The translations under genes were made by a program, and so were the position numbers. A stretch of DNA of 44,625 bases from JAVBTT01 sp031550325 (GTDB lineage: Bacteria > Bacillota > Clostridia > Oscillospirales > UBA929), in NCBI GenBank assembly GCA_031550325.1, contig JAVBOR010000032.1:1-44625 (forward strand), given 5' to 3'. Below the pieces are notes generated by a model, which worked only from the letters and a program-made list of their open reading frames with translations, did not search any database and was not told where the DNA came from. Shown one piece after another: positions 18,554 to 25,319 of this stretch. Every line of letters begins with the position of its first letter. Position 1 is the first letter of the stretch.

Positions 18554-18582
18554 ATAGTAATATATATTGTCCTGTGCGTCAA
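18554..18582 (-). promoter_or_regulatory. Internal promoter before spoVD
   Basis: -35 TTGACG (18582-18577), 17-base spacer, -10 TACTAT (18559-18554), starting just behind the ftsL stop. It looks sigma-A-like rather than clearly sporulation-specific. Confidence 0.65.
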
Positions 18583-18593
18583 ATAGTACAGCG

Positions 18594-19106
18594 TCAATCC
18601 ACGATAGAGCGCACAGAAGCCGCCGCCGAGGCAAAAAAGCCCCGGACACTGTCCCACAGCGTCTCTTCCCCAAGCACTTCGCCGTGGTCCTCCCCGGACA
18701 GGTCAATGCCGATGATCTGCGACGAGTCGAGCTTGACCAACCCAAGCTCCTGCACAGCCTGCGCCTCGATCGTCGCAAAATCTATGTGGCTGTCAAGCTT
18801 CTTTTGAAGCTCCTTTTCCTCATTGTCCAGCACCTTAAGCTCTGCTTGAAGCGCCGAGGCCTCCACATTGAAGACCGAGATCTGCATATAGCTGTATACA
18901 ATCAAAAACAGCAGCAGCATGGCCGCCAAAAACAGCGCGACCGCCACGGGGGACACGCGCATACGCGATTTTGGCGCGGCCTTCACCGCAGCTTTTTGAG
19001 GCGCCTGCGTCGCGCGAACAACTTCCTTCACGCGCGAACGGCGATCATATCTGGCCAGGTCGTGCGCCACCGAGGGCGCCTGCTTCAGCGCAGCTGAATT
19101 TTGCAT
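18594..19106 (-). CDS. ftsL: FtsL-like division protein
   Basis: Small bitopic divisome protein of 170 residues. A basic cytoplasmic region of about 50 residues (RYDRRSRVKEVVRA, KAAPKSRMR) is followed by one membrane helix (about 52-73, VALFLAAMLLLFLIVYSYMQI) and an extracellular heptad-like coiled coil (ALQAELKVLDNEEKELQKKLDSHID), then the short AQELGLVKLDSSQIIGI-type motif of FtsL/FtsB. The C-terminal 40 residues are an acidic extension with a predicted amphipathic end. Identity rests on topology, coiled coil and position between rsmH and spoVD. ATG 19106 has GAGGAAG before it. Confidence 0.85.
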   Translation of the reverse strand: MQNSAALKQAPSVAHDLARYDRRSRVKEVVRATQAPQKAAVKAAPKSRMRVSPVAVALFLAAMLLLFLIVYSYMQISVFNVEASALQAELKVLDNEEKELQKKLDSHIDFATIEAQAVQELGLVKLDSSQIIGIDLSGEDHGEVLGEETLWDSVRGFFASAAASVRSIVD

Positions 19107-19118
19107 ATCGTCACTTCC

Positions 19119-20030
19119 TCACTGTTTAAGGGCAGAGCGCAGACGCGCGCTGGACGCCCGGGGGTTCCTCTTAAGCTCTTCTTTTCCCGCCGTCAAACTC
19201 TTTAGCCCAACCAGCTGCGGCGTTTGTCCGCACACGCACACCGGAAAATCGGGCGGGCATACACAGCCGCGCGCCAACTGATGAAACACTGTTTTTACTT
19301 CGCGATCCTCAAGCGAGTGAAACGTCAGCACCGCGATGGCCCCGTTGTGATCGAGCCTCTGTATGGCAGCTCTCAAACCCTGCTTGAGGGCGGAGAGCTC
19401 GTCATTGACGGCCATGCGAACCGCCTGAAACGTTCGTCGCGCGGGGTGCTGTTGTTCCCTGCGGGAGGCCGCCGGCATCGCCGCCGCGACAATATCGGCA
19501 AGCGCAGTTGTCGTGGCAACCGGCCTGGCGCGGACGATGGCCTGCGCCACGCGTCTGGCATAGCGCTCTTCCCCAAAGTCGAATAGGATGCGCGTGAGTT
19601 CCTCCACAGTCCAGGTGTTCACGACCTCATCGGCGCTGAGCGCGTTTTGCCGGTCCATGCGCATGTCAAGCGGCGCATCGTTGCGGTAAGAAAATCCGCG
19701 CTCCGGCTTGTCCAGTTGCAGCGAGGACACGCCGAGGTCGAGCAGCACGCCGTCAACTTTGGAAATGTGGAGCCGGTCAAGCACCTGTTCCAGCTCCCTG
19801 AAGTCGCTTTGTACGAGTGTGACCGGGAGTTTTGCCAGCCTTTTCCGGCAGCTGGCAAGCGCCTCTTCATCCCGGTCAAGCGAGATGAGCCGCCCGCCGT
19901 CAAGCGCCTTGGCAATGGCCTCCGAGTGCCCGCCAAGGCCGGCCGTACCGTCGACATAAATGCCGTCCCGCCGGATGTGCAGCGCTTCCAGGCACTCCCT
20001 GAGCATTACGGGTTCGTGCAGATACTCCAT
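19119..20030 (-). CDS. rsmH: 16S rRNA m4C1402 methyltransferase RsmH (MraW)
   Basis: AdoMet-dependent N4-methylation of 16S rRNA C1402. 303 residues. Start ATG 20030 gives MEYLHEPVMLRECLEAL, the canonical family start; the longer frame is overlap with mraZ. The AdoMet loop is VDGTAGLGGHSEAI, then LISLDRDEEAL, VDGVLLDLGVSSLQLDKPERGFSYRNDAPLDMRMD and AVLTFHSLEDREVK. The C-terminus (TPQLVGLKSLTAGKEELKRNPRASSARLR) is family-typical. It begins one base behind the mraZ stop, so translation is coupled. Confidence 0.97.
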   Translation of the reverse strand: MEYLHEPVMLRECLEALHIRRDGIYVDGTAGLGGHSEAIAKALDGGRLISLDRDEEALASCRKRLAKLPVTLVQSDFRELEQVLDRLHISKVDGVLLDLGVSSLQLDKPERGFSYRNDAPLDMRMDRQNALSADEVVNTWTVEELTRILFDFGEERYARRVAQAIVRARPVATTTALADIVAAAMPAASRREQQHPARRTFQAVRMAVNDELSALKQGLRAAIQRLDHNGAIAVLTFHSLEDREVKTVFHQLARGCVCPPDFPVCVCGQTPQLVGLKSLTAGKEELKRNPRASSARLRSALKQ

Positions 20031-20031
20031 C

Positions 20032-20448
20032 CTAAAAACCCAACTTGTCCATCGCGTTGGAAAGCGTCTGCTCGTCCAGCGCGCTGGCCTGTGCTTCCCA
20101 CTTCTCAGTGCTCCAGATCTCGGCATGGTTTCCGAGCCCGATGATGGTGGCGTTCTTTTCAATCTGAGCAAACGCGCGCAGCTTCTGGGTCAGCAGAATC
20201 CTGCCCTGCGCGTCCACCGAGCATTTGTAGGCGGTGGGAAAAATGGTGCGCTGAATTTCAATGGTTTGGGATATGGGGAGCGCGTTGATGCGCTCTTCAA
20301 ATTTTTCCCAGTCCTCGCGGGAATATACAAACAGGCAGCCGCCCAGCCCCTTGCAGACCATAAACGCCTCGCCCAGCTCCTCGCGCAAACGTGAAGGCAC
20401 GAACAAGCGCCCCTTGTTGTCTACCGAGTGTGAATACTCGCCTGTCAT
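20032..20448 (-). CDS. mraZ: Transcriptional regulator MraZ
   Basis: AbrB-like (SpoVT/MraZ fold) DNA-binding protein that represses the dcw promoter in other bacteria. 138 residues from ATG 20448 (MTGEYSHSVDNKGRLFVPSRLREELG), matching the family start; the two upstream ATGs would add a non-conserved MTGKMVVRA. It has two swapped-hairpin repeats, the second with CSVDAQGRILLTQKLRAFA. It is the first gene of the cluster, and the TGGGG direct repeats right in front (20488-20512) are the expected binding site, so autoregulation is likely. Confidence 0.96.
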   Translation of the reverse strand: MTGEYSHSVDNKGRLFVPSRLREELGEAFMVCKGLGGCLFVYSREDWEKFEERINALPISQTIEIQRTIFPTAYKCSVDAQGRILLTQKLRAFAQIEKNATIIGLGNHAEIWSTEKWEAQASALDEQTLSNAMDKLGF

Positions 20449-20487
20449 TGCCCTCACCACCATTTTGCCCGTCATTGGGGATTATTA

Positions 20488-20512
20488 AACCACTACGCCC
20501 CACAATTCCCCA
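20488..20512 (-). promoter_or_regulatory. MraZ operator: three TGG-type boxes at 10-bp spacing
   Basis: On the minus strand TGGGG (20512-20508), TGGGG (20502-20498) and TGGTT (20492-20488) recur every ten bases, matching the known MraZ-box rule of TGGGN repeats at helical spacing. They lie just downstream of the predicted transcription start, where a bound oligomer would block elongation or clearance. The whole 324-bp interval between mraZ and pfk otherwise holds only the two divergent promoters. Confidence 0.8.
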
Positions 20513-20524
20513 CATCTGTGTTTA

Positions 20525-20553
20525 AGTATACCCGACTGAAATGAGAATTGCAA
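20525..20553 (-). promoter_or_regulatory. Promoter of the dcw cluster (mraZ)
   Basis: -35 TTGCAA (20553-20548), 17-base spacer, -10 TATACT (20530-20525). The predicted start near 20518 places the MraZ boxes at about +6 to +30. Confidence 0.82.
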
Positions 20554-20695
20554 GACCCTATCAAGATATATTCAGAATAAATTATCGTACAACCGTACGT
20601 TATTTGACAAAATAGCGCCAAAAATTCAACAAAAAACGTATGTTCTGTATTCCTGTTTCTGAGAGTCTCGCCAAGGCGCGGCGGCACATTTGTTG

Positions 20696-20724
20696 TTGCA
20701 TTTATGTTCCGCACCTGATACACT
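20696..20724 (+). promoter_or_regulatory. Promoter of pfk
   Basis: -35 TTGCAT (20696-20701), 17-base spacer, -10 TACACT (20719-20724). The start near 20731 is about 42 bases before the pfk ATG. It is divergent from the mraZ promoter. Confidence 0.7.
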
Positions 20725-20772
20725 ATTTGCGATCAAATGGAATCTACAATGAAAACTATGTGGAGGAAAGAC

Positions 20773-22020
20773 ATGAGCGAACTAAAAGGCGCGTGCATTA
20801 TCGGACAATCCGGCGGCCCTACCGCGGTCATCAACGCCTCGGCACTCGGCGCGATTCAAGCTGCGCTGGCAAATCCCTCGATCACGAAAGTCTATGGCGC
20901 TGCCAACGGCATCCGCGGTATTCTCGACGATGTGCTGTACTGCATGGACGAAGAGGACCCCGCCGAGCTTGATCTCCTGAAATTTACCCCCTCGTCGGCG
21001 CTGGGCTCCTGCCGCTATAAGATGAAGTCTCCCGACGTGGACGACACGGACTATAAGCGTATTTTGGAGATCTTCCGCAAGTATGACATCCGCTACTTCT
21101 TCTATAATGGCGGCAACGACAGCATGGATACCTGCAACAAAATCAGCAAGTTTATGCTGCAAAACGGCTATGAGTGCCGCGTAATGGGAATCCCCAAGAC
21201 CATTGACAACGACCTTTACGGCACCGACCACTGCCCCGGCTTTGGTTCGGCTGCAAAATATATCGCCACGTCGATCATGGAAGTGTACCATGACGCGCGC
21301 GTTTACGACATCGGCATGATCACGGTCATTGAAGTGATGGGCCGCCACGCCGGATGGCTGGCGGGCGCCGCCGCACTTGCCGATATCGGCGGCTGCGGCG
21401 CTGACCTCGTCTATCTGCCTGAAGTGGACTTTGACCTGGACACCTTCCTCAATGACGTCGACGCGCTCTTCCGCAAGAACAACAAGGTCATCGCCGTGGT
21501 CAGCGAGGGCATTCACGACAAGGACGGAAAGTTCATCAGCGAATACGGCGCTTCGACCACCGCCTCCAAGGACAGCTTCGGCCACACGCAGCTGGGCGGG
21601 CTTGCCGCCTTTTTGGCCGAGGCAGCCAAAAGCAAAACCGGCGCGAAGGTGCGCGGCATCGAACTCTCGCTGCTGCAGCGCTGCGCCTCTCACTGCGCGT
21701 CGCAAACCGACATTGACGAGAGCTACGCTGCCGGCAAAGCCGCTGTGGACAGCGCCGTGGCAGGCGTAACGGACAAAATGGTCGGGTTTGAGCGTGACAT
21801 GAGCTCAGGCGCCTACCAGTGCAGAACAAAGCTTTTGCCGCTTGACATCGTGGCCAACACCGAGAAGAAAGTGCCGCGCGAGTGGATCAACTCCGCCGGA
21901 AACGGCATGGAACGCGGCTTTATCGATTACGCGCTTCCACTGGTCCAGGGCGAGACTGAGCAGCCCAAGGAGCAGGGGCTCCCGCGTTTTGCGCGTTTAA
22001 AAAAGATTTTGGCGAAGTAG
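20773..22020 (+). CDS. pfp: Phosphofructokinase, pyrophosphate-dependent type
   Basis: Glycolytic enzyme phosphorylating fructose 6-phosphate, cytoplasmic, 415 residues. Start ATG 20773 (MSELKGACIIGQSGGPTAVIN) is six bases behind GGAGG; twelve upstream codons lack support. PKTIDND (141-147) has the Lys that marks pyrophosphate users (ATP enzymes have PGTIDND). The donor loop reads GGNDS (113-117): the Asp in the fourth position also excludes ATP, but the usual GGDDS first Asp is replaced by Asn. MGRHAGWLAG and GFGSAAKYIATS are conserved. A PPi-linked glycolysis is inferred; donor specificity needs assay. It is followed after 36 bases by the DUF2238 gene. Confidence 0.9.
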   Translation: MSELKGACIIGQSGGPTAVINASALGAIQAALANPSITKVYGAANGIRGILDDVLYCMDEEDPAELDLLKFTPSSALGSCRYKMKSPDVDDTDYKRILEIFRKYDIRYFFYNGGNDSMDTCNKISKFMLQNGYECRVMGIPKTIDNDLYGTDHCPGFGSAAKYIATSIMEVYHDARVYDIGMITVIEVMGRHAGWLAGAAALADIGGCGADLVYLPEVDFDLDTFLNDVDALFRKNNKVIAVVSEGIHDKDGKFISEYGASTTASKDSFGHTQLGGLAAFLAEAAKSKTGAKVRGIELSLLQRCASHCASQTDIDESYAAGKAAVDSAVAGVTDKMVGFERDMSSGAYQCRTKLLPLDIVANTEKKVPREWINSAGNGMERGFIDYALPLVQGETEQPKEQGLPRFARLKKILAK

Positions 22021-22056
22021 ACCCATTTATTGGCGATTCCCCTGGAGGAGGACATC

Positions 22057-22788
22057 ATGAAGCGGCGGATAAAATGGCGCAAACCCAACCTGGTCAGAAT
22101 CATGACGGTATTTGTGTTTGGCACGCTTGTCATTTCCGCCGTTTATTCGGCCGTCCATGTCATCTTTGCCGAAAGCGTGGCCGACGAGGTCTACGAAAAG
22201 GTAAAGAGCGACTATGTGCTCATGCTGATCCAGTGCGTCCTGGGGATTATCGTCATGTTTTTGCCCTCCCTGCTGGAAAAACGCTTCAGGCTCGACATTC
22301 CCAGCCCGATGTACGTGCTGTTCATCATCTTTCTTTACTGCGCGATCTATTTGGGCGAGGTCCAGAGCTTTTACTACCTCATTCCGCAGTGGGACACCAT
22401 TCTGCACACCCTGAGTGGCGGCATTCTGGGGGCCTTGGGTTTTTCGGTCGTTCACCTTCTCAATGAAAACGAACGCGTGACGGTTCACTTAAGCCCGATG
22501 TTTCTCTCGGTTTTTGCCTTTTGCTTTGCCATGACGCTGGGCGCGCTTTGGGAGATCTATGAGTTTTCCTTTGACGGCCTGCTCAACCTGAACATGCAAA
22601 AGTTCGCCCTGCAGGACGGGACGCCTCTGCTGGGAAGGGCGGCACTTTCCGACACCATGAAAGACCTGATCGTCGACATGATGGGCGCGCTGATCGTCGT
22701 TATTCTCGGCTATTTTTCCTTAAAGCGCCATTCCGGCTGGTTTGAGAACTTTGAGGTCACGCGGCAGGAGAAAACCTATAAACTTTAG
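22057..22788 (+). CDS. DUF2238/YjdF-type membrane protein
   Basis: A 243-residue polytopic membrane protein with about five to six hydrophobic segments. A basic start MKRRIKWRKPN precedes the first helix; QWDTILHTLSGGILGALGFSVVHLLN and ALGALWEIYEFSFDGLL are the conserved stretches with His/Asp/Glu residues typical of the family, whose function is unknown. ATG 22057 follows GGAGGAGG; nine codons upstream are unsupported. It probably shares the pfk promoter. A strong hairpin starts immediately at its stop codon. Confidence 0.8.
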   Translation: MKRRIKWRKPNLVRIMTVFVFGTLVISAVYSAVHVIFAESVADEVYEKVKSDYVLMLIQCVLGIIVMFLPSLLEKRFRLDIPSPMYVLFIIFLYCAIYLGEVQSFYYLIPQWDTILHTLSGGILGALGFSVVHLLNENERVTVHLSPMFLSVFAFCFAMTLGALWEIYEFSFDGLLNLNMQKFALQDGTPLLGRAALSDTMKDLIVDMMGALIVVILGYFSLKRHSGWFENFEVTRQEKTYKL

Positions 22789-22823
22789 CGTTTTCAGACA
22801 AGCCTCCGGCTCGTCTGAAAACG
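22789..22823 (+). terminator. Hairpin directly behind the DUF2238 stop
   Basis: The outer stem CGTTTTCAGAC / GTCTGAAAACG and the inner stem AGCC / GGCT are separated by a single 1x1 mismatch, with loop TCC. It starts at the base after the TAG. No U-run follows. The inner AGCC-N3-GGCT core recurs behind ygiQ. Confidence 0.7.
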
Positions 22824-22838
22824 AGGGACGCGCAAAGA

Positions 22839-22935
22839 ACGGCGTTCCCGGAGTGAATCCGGGAACGCCGTGTGTTTATGTCTTTACCGGCTTTTGGTGA
22901 GGCAAGGACCTGCCGGCTGCGCCGTCAGGCTCGAC
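22839..22935 (+). repeat. Dispersed ~95-bp intergenic repeat, copy behind DUF2238
   Basis: Hairpin ACGGCGTTCCC / GGGAACGCCGT around GGAGTGAATCC, then GTGTTTATGTCTTT, CTTTTGGT, GACCTGC, GCCGTCAGGC and GAC. It is colinear with the copy behind ftsZ (7950-7851, minus strand). The two stems differ by compensating base pairs while the loop is nearly the same. Both copies follow the stop of the upstream gene in the same relative orientation. Confidence 0.8.
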
Positions 22936-22961
22936 ATGGTTTAGCGCAAAGCAGTACATAC

Positions 22962-23053
22962 AATACTTTCGCGGATTCATTCCGGGAAAGTATTCCTCTG
23001 CAAACCGCCTCAGCGGTTTGTGCTAATCTCCTGCGCGTCTTTGCAAAGACGCG
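22962..23053 (-). repeat. Hairpin cluster behind rubrerythrin
   Basis: Three hairpins in a row. AATACTTTC / GAAAGTATT (22962-22970, 22986-22994) encloses the GGATTCATTCC variant of the loop seen in the 95-bp repeat. CAAACCGC / GCGGTTTG (23001-23008, 23013-23020) has a four-base loop. CGCGTCTTTG / CAAAGACGCG forms a 20-bp palindrome at 23034-23053. Together with 22789-22935 and 23067-23097 they fill the 311-bp gap between convergent genes, in which no coding frame was found. Confidence 0.7.
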
Positions 23054-23066
23054 ATCCAATCTTCCA

Positions 23067-23097
23067 TTTACAGACAAACCAAAGCTTTGTCTGTAAA
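23067..23097 (-). terminator. Hairpin directly behind the rubrerythrin stop
   Basis: Perfect 12-bp stem TTTACAGACAAA / TTTGTCTGTAAA with a seven-base loop. Read from the stop it begins TAGCGTTTACAGACAAAGC, closely matching the TAGCGTTTTCAGACAAGC behind the convergent DUF2238 gene. No U-run follows. Confidence 0.7.
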
Positions 23098-23099
23098 CG

Positions 23100-23642
23100 C
23101 TAAAAGTAGCGCTTAAGCAGGCCGTTAAACGCCGCGCCGTGGCGCGCCTCGTCCTTGCACATCTCATGGACGGTATCGTGAACAGCGTCATAGCCGAGCT
23201 CCTTGGCGCGGGTGGCAATGGCTTTTTTTCCCGCGCAGGCGCCATGCTCTGCCTCAACGCGCAGTGTGAGATTCTTCTTGGTGTCGGCAAACACAACTTC
23301 ACCCAGCAACTCGGCAAAGCGCGCGGCATGATCGGCCTCCTCAAAGGCGATGCGCTTATACGCTTCGGCAATCTCGGGATAGCCCTCCCGGTCGGCCTGA
23401 CGGCTCATGGCCAAGTACATGCCCACTTCGATGCACTCGCCCGTGAAGTTGGCGCGCAGCCCCTCCACCACTTCGGCGTCCAGATCCTTGGCAACGCCAA
23501 TTTTATGTTCATCGGCCCAACTCATGCCGGTTTCCTCGGCAAGCGCAAATTTGGCGCGCGGCGCTTTGCACTGTGGGCAAAATTCGGGAGCCTCTTCTCC
23601 ATAATGGACATAGCCGCAAATAGAACAGACAAATCTTTTCAA
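23100..23642 (-). CDS. Reverse rubrerythrin (peroxide/oxygen detoxification)
   Basis: Cytoplasmic non-haem iron peroxidase, 180 residues. The rubredoxin domain is N-terminal (Cys 6, 9, 22, 25: CSICGYVHYGEEAPEFCPQC), the reverse of classical rubrerythrin. A ferritin-like four-helix bundle follows with the di-iron ligands in GECIEVGMYL, FEEADHAARF, RVEAEHGA and KDEARHG. The start is TTG 23642, chosen because AAAGGAGG lies nine bases before it; an earlier TTG (23651) would touch the Shine-Dalgarno. It is a single-gene unit with a promoter overlapped by a PerR-like box. It reduces H2O2 with electrons from NAD(P)H or rubredoxin partners encoded elsewhere, pointing to an anaerobe. Confidence 0.93.
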   Translation of the reverse strand: MKRFVCSICGYVHYGEEAPEFCPQCKAPRAKFALAEETGMSWADEHKIGVAKDLDAEVVEGLRANFTGECIEVGMYLAMSRQADREGYPEIAEAYKRIAFEEADHAARFAELLGEVVFADTKKNLTLRVEAEHGACAGKKAIATRAKELGYDAVHDTVHEMCKDEARHGAAFNGLLKRYF

Positions 23643-23671
23643 AAAAATCAACCTCCTTTATTTTGATTATA

Positions 23672-23699
23672 AGTTTATCATAATTATAATAAATGTCAA
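23672..23699 (-). promoter_or_regulatory. Promoter of rubrerythrin
   Basis: -35 TTGACA (23699-23694), 16-base spacer, -10 TAAACT (23677-23672). It ends about 20 bases before the Shine-Dalgarno. The spacer is filled by the PerR-like box. Confidence 0.75.
23675..23689 (-). promoter_or_regulatory. PerR-like operator in the rubrerythrin promoter
   Basis: TTATAATTATGATAA matches the known PerR box (two 7-base arms TTATAAT and ATTATAA around one base) at all but one position. It lies between -35 and -10, where a bound peroxide-sensing Fur-family repressor would block RNA polymerase. Confidence 0.7.
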
Positions 23700-23726
23700 G
23701 TTTTTTTGGTAAGGCGCCGGCGCGGC

Positions 23727-24299
23727 CTACAGGGCCACTACCATCTCCCGGATTTCGTCCGCCGAATAAAGCGCGCCCAGCACGCCAAACAGCGCGTTGG
23801 CCGACAGACGGGCGGGCAGCCCAAGCGATTTCTTCAGCGCGTCGCGGCGCAGGGCGCTGTCCTGTCTCCCCGACAGGCCCCAGGCGTAAAAATCGGCCTT
23901 GGACGCCGACGCGCGCGCTTGATCCTCCAGTGTCGCGCCCGCGCGCCTGAGCGCTTCGAGCAGGACCTCGGCAGGCATCCCCTCCACACCAATCTTCCCC
24001 TCCTTGCCCGCTGTTCTCTTGCGCCGCTCCTTGCCAAAGTTGTCGGGAATATAGGCGTGCTTTGTTTTGTCCAGCGGCAGAATGCCTTTCAGGTGATTGC
24101 GAATGACAAAACCTGCGCCGTCGCTGTCGGTCAGCACGATCACCCCGCGCTCCCCGGCCAGCTTGCGAAAAAGCCCACGCAGCGCCGGATCGTTAAAAAC
24201 CCCAAAGCCGCCCGTCTCCAGCACCGTGGCGTCCACAACCCGGAGCAGCGCCGCTTTATCATATTTGCCCTCCACGATGATCACTTCTTTGACCCTCAC
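23727..24299 (-). CDS. TOPRIM-domain protein related to ribonuclease M5
   Basis: A 190-residue TOPRIM nuclease-fold protein. MRVKEVIIVEGKYDK carries the catalytic Glu; VIVLTDSDGAGFVIRNHLKG carries the DxD pair; KHAYIPDNFGKERRK and GKIGVEGMP are RNase M5 (RnmV) signatures. RNase M5 matures 5S rRNA, but rnmV usually sits beside rsmA; here it follows holA, so a paralogue with a different substrate is possible. The GTG start at 24299 overlaps the holA TGA; longer upstream codons are overlap with holA. The C-terminal part carries the winged-helix-like region with SLGLPARLSANALFGVLGAL. Confidence 0.85.
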   Translation of the reverse strand: MRVKEVIIVEGKYDKAALLRVVDATVLETGGFGVFNDPALRGLFRKLAGERGVIVLTDSDGAGFVIRNHLKGILPLDKTKHAYIPDNFGKERRKRTAGKEGKIGVEGMPAEVLLEALRRAGATLEDQARASASKADFYAWGLSGRQDSALRRDALKKSLGLPARLSANALFGVLGALYSADEIREMVVAL

Positions 24300-25306
24300 A
24301 GCAGTCTCACCAGCAAAAGCTCCAATGCGCGCTCCTTGTCCCTGCCGGACGTTTTCAGCGACCTGTCGGCCTCCTCGCACAGCAGGAGCGCGTTCCTGCA
24401 CCACTCTATGGACCGTTTGCGCGCGGCCGTCAGCGTAAGCCTGGCCGGGTAAGCGCTGCGGTACCCCATGACCTCCATGAGCGGCTGTACGCCCAAGCCC
24501 TTATCGGCAATCAGGCGCGCAGCGTAAAGCGCGCGCAGCTGCCGCCCAATGGCGCCGAGAATCATCACGGGTTCCTCGCGCATCTGCGTAAGCTCGGCCA
24601 GGATGTCCAGGGCTTTGCGCGGCTTATTGTCGGCGATGGCGCCTGTCAGGTCAAACACCTGAGCGTCCAGCGCCGCCACCGTGACCCTGTCGATGTCGGC
24701 CCGCGTCACCCGCTCCCCGGACACATAAGCCGAAAGCTTATCCACTTCCCGCTTAACTGTGTGCATGAGGTTTCCACAGCGAAACAGCAGATACGAGGCA
24801 TCGGAGGGCTCGATGCGCTTGCCTTGCGCCTTGAAATGCCGGCCGATCCAGCGCACAAGTTGCGCCTCCTCCTGAACGGCAAAATCCACCACTTGCGCAT
24901 GTTTTTTGAGCGTATCGGCAAGTTTTGCGCGGCCATCCGGCTTGTACACCAGCACATCATAGTAAAACACGAGGCAGCAGCTCTCAGGAAGCTCCGCCAA
25001 AAAGGCCTCGAGGTTTTTCTTCGTTTCAGCGTCCGCCTTGAAGAGGTCAAAGTCGGTAACGACAACCAGCTTTTTGTCGCACATCAGAGGGACGCCCCAC
25101 ACAGCGTCGCGCAGCGTCACAAAGCTCAGTCCCGCGCCGTCCAGACGCTCATCGTTAAAGCATGCGAGGCCCTCAGGGACGAGCTTGCCCGCGAGCTCAC
25201 GCAGATAGTGCTCGCGCAAAAAAGCCTCTTCCCCGAAAAACACATAGAGTCTGCCGACCTGCCCGTCGGCCAGTTGCTGTTTCAGCCCGTCAACCGTGAC
25301 GTTCAT
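24296..25306 (-). CDS. holA: DNA polymerase III delta subunit (HolA)
   Basis: Clamp-loader subunit that opens the beta clamp; 336 residues. Start ATG 25306 (MNVTVDGLKQQLADGQVGRLYVFFGEEAFLREHYLREL) is preceded by GGGGAGGGAG and lies 13 bases behind the comEC stop. The degenerate AAA+ N-domain starts with YVFFGEEAFL in place of a P-loop. Later conserved pieces are KRIEPSDASYLLFRCGNLMHTVKREVDKLSAY and the DAQVFDLTGAIADNKPRKALDIL linker, followed by the collar domain. The order comEC-holA is common in Firmicutes. Confidence 0.94.
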   Translation of the reverse strand: MNVTVDGLKQQLADGQVGRLYVFFGEEAFLREHYLRELAGKLVPEGLACFNDERLDGAGLSFVTLRDAVWGVPLMCDKKLVVVTDFDLFKADAETKKNLEAFLAELPESCCLVFYYDVLVYKPDGRAKLADTLKKHAQVVDFAVQEEAQLVRWIGRHFKAQGKRIEPSDASYLLFRCGNLMHTVKREVDKLSAYVSGERVTRADIDRVTVAALDAQVFDLTGAIADNKPRKALDILAELTQMREEPVMILGAIGRQLRALYAARLIADKGLGVQPLMEVMGYRSAYPARLTLTAARKRSIEWCRNALLLCEEADRSLKTSGRDKERALELLLVRLL

Positions 25307-25319
25307 GCGCTCCCTCCCC

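Noticed and set aside
17342..18586. Long open frame (414 codons) on the plus strand opposite spoVD
   Set aside because: Antisense shadow of a clearly recognised PBP gene; no domain, start signal or family likeness. The same applies to long plus-strand frames at 3092-4129, 8118-9434, 10052-11023, 12809-13792, 15016-16053, 29277-30251, 33238-34161 and 40365-41516, and the minus-strand frame at 20782-21705.
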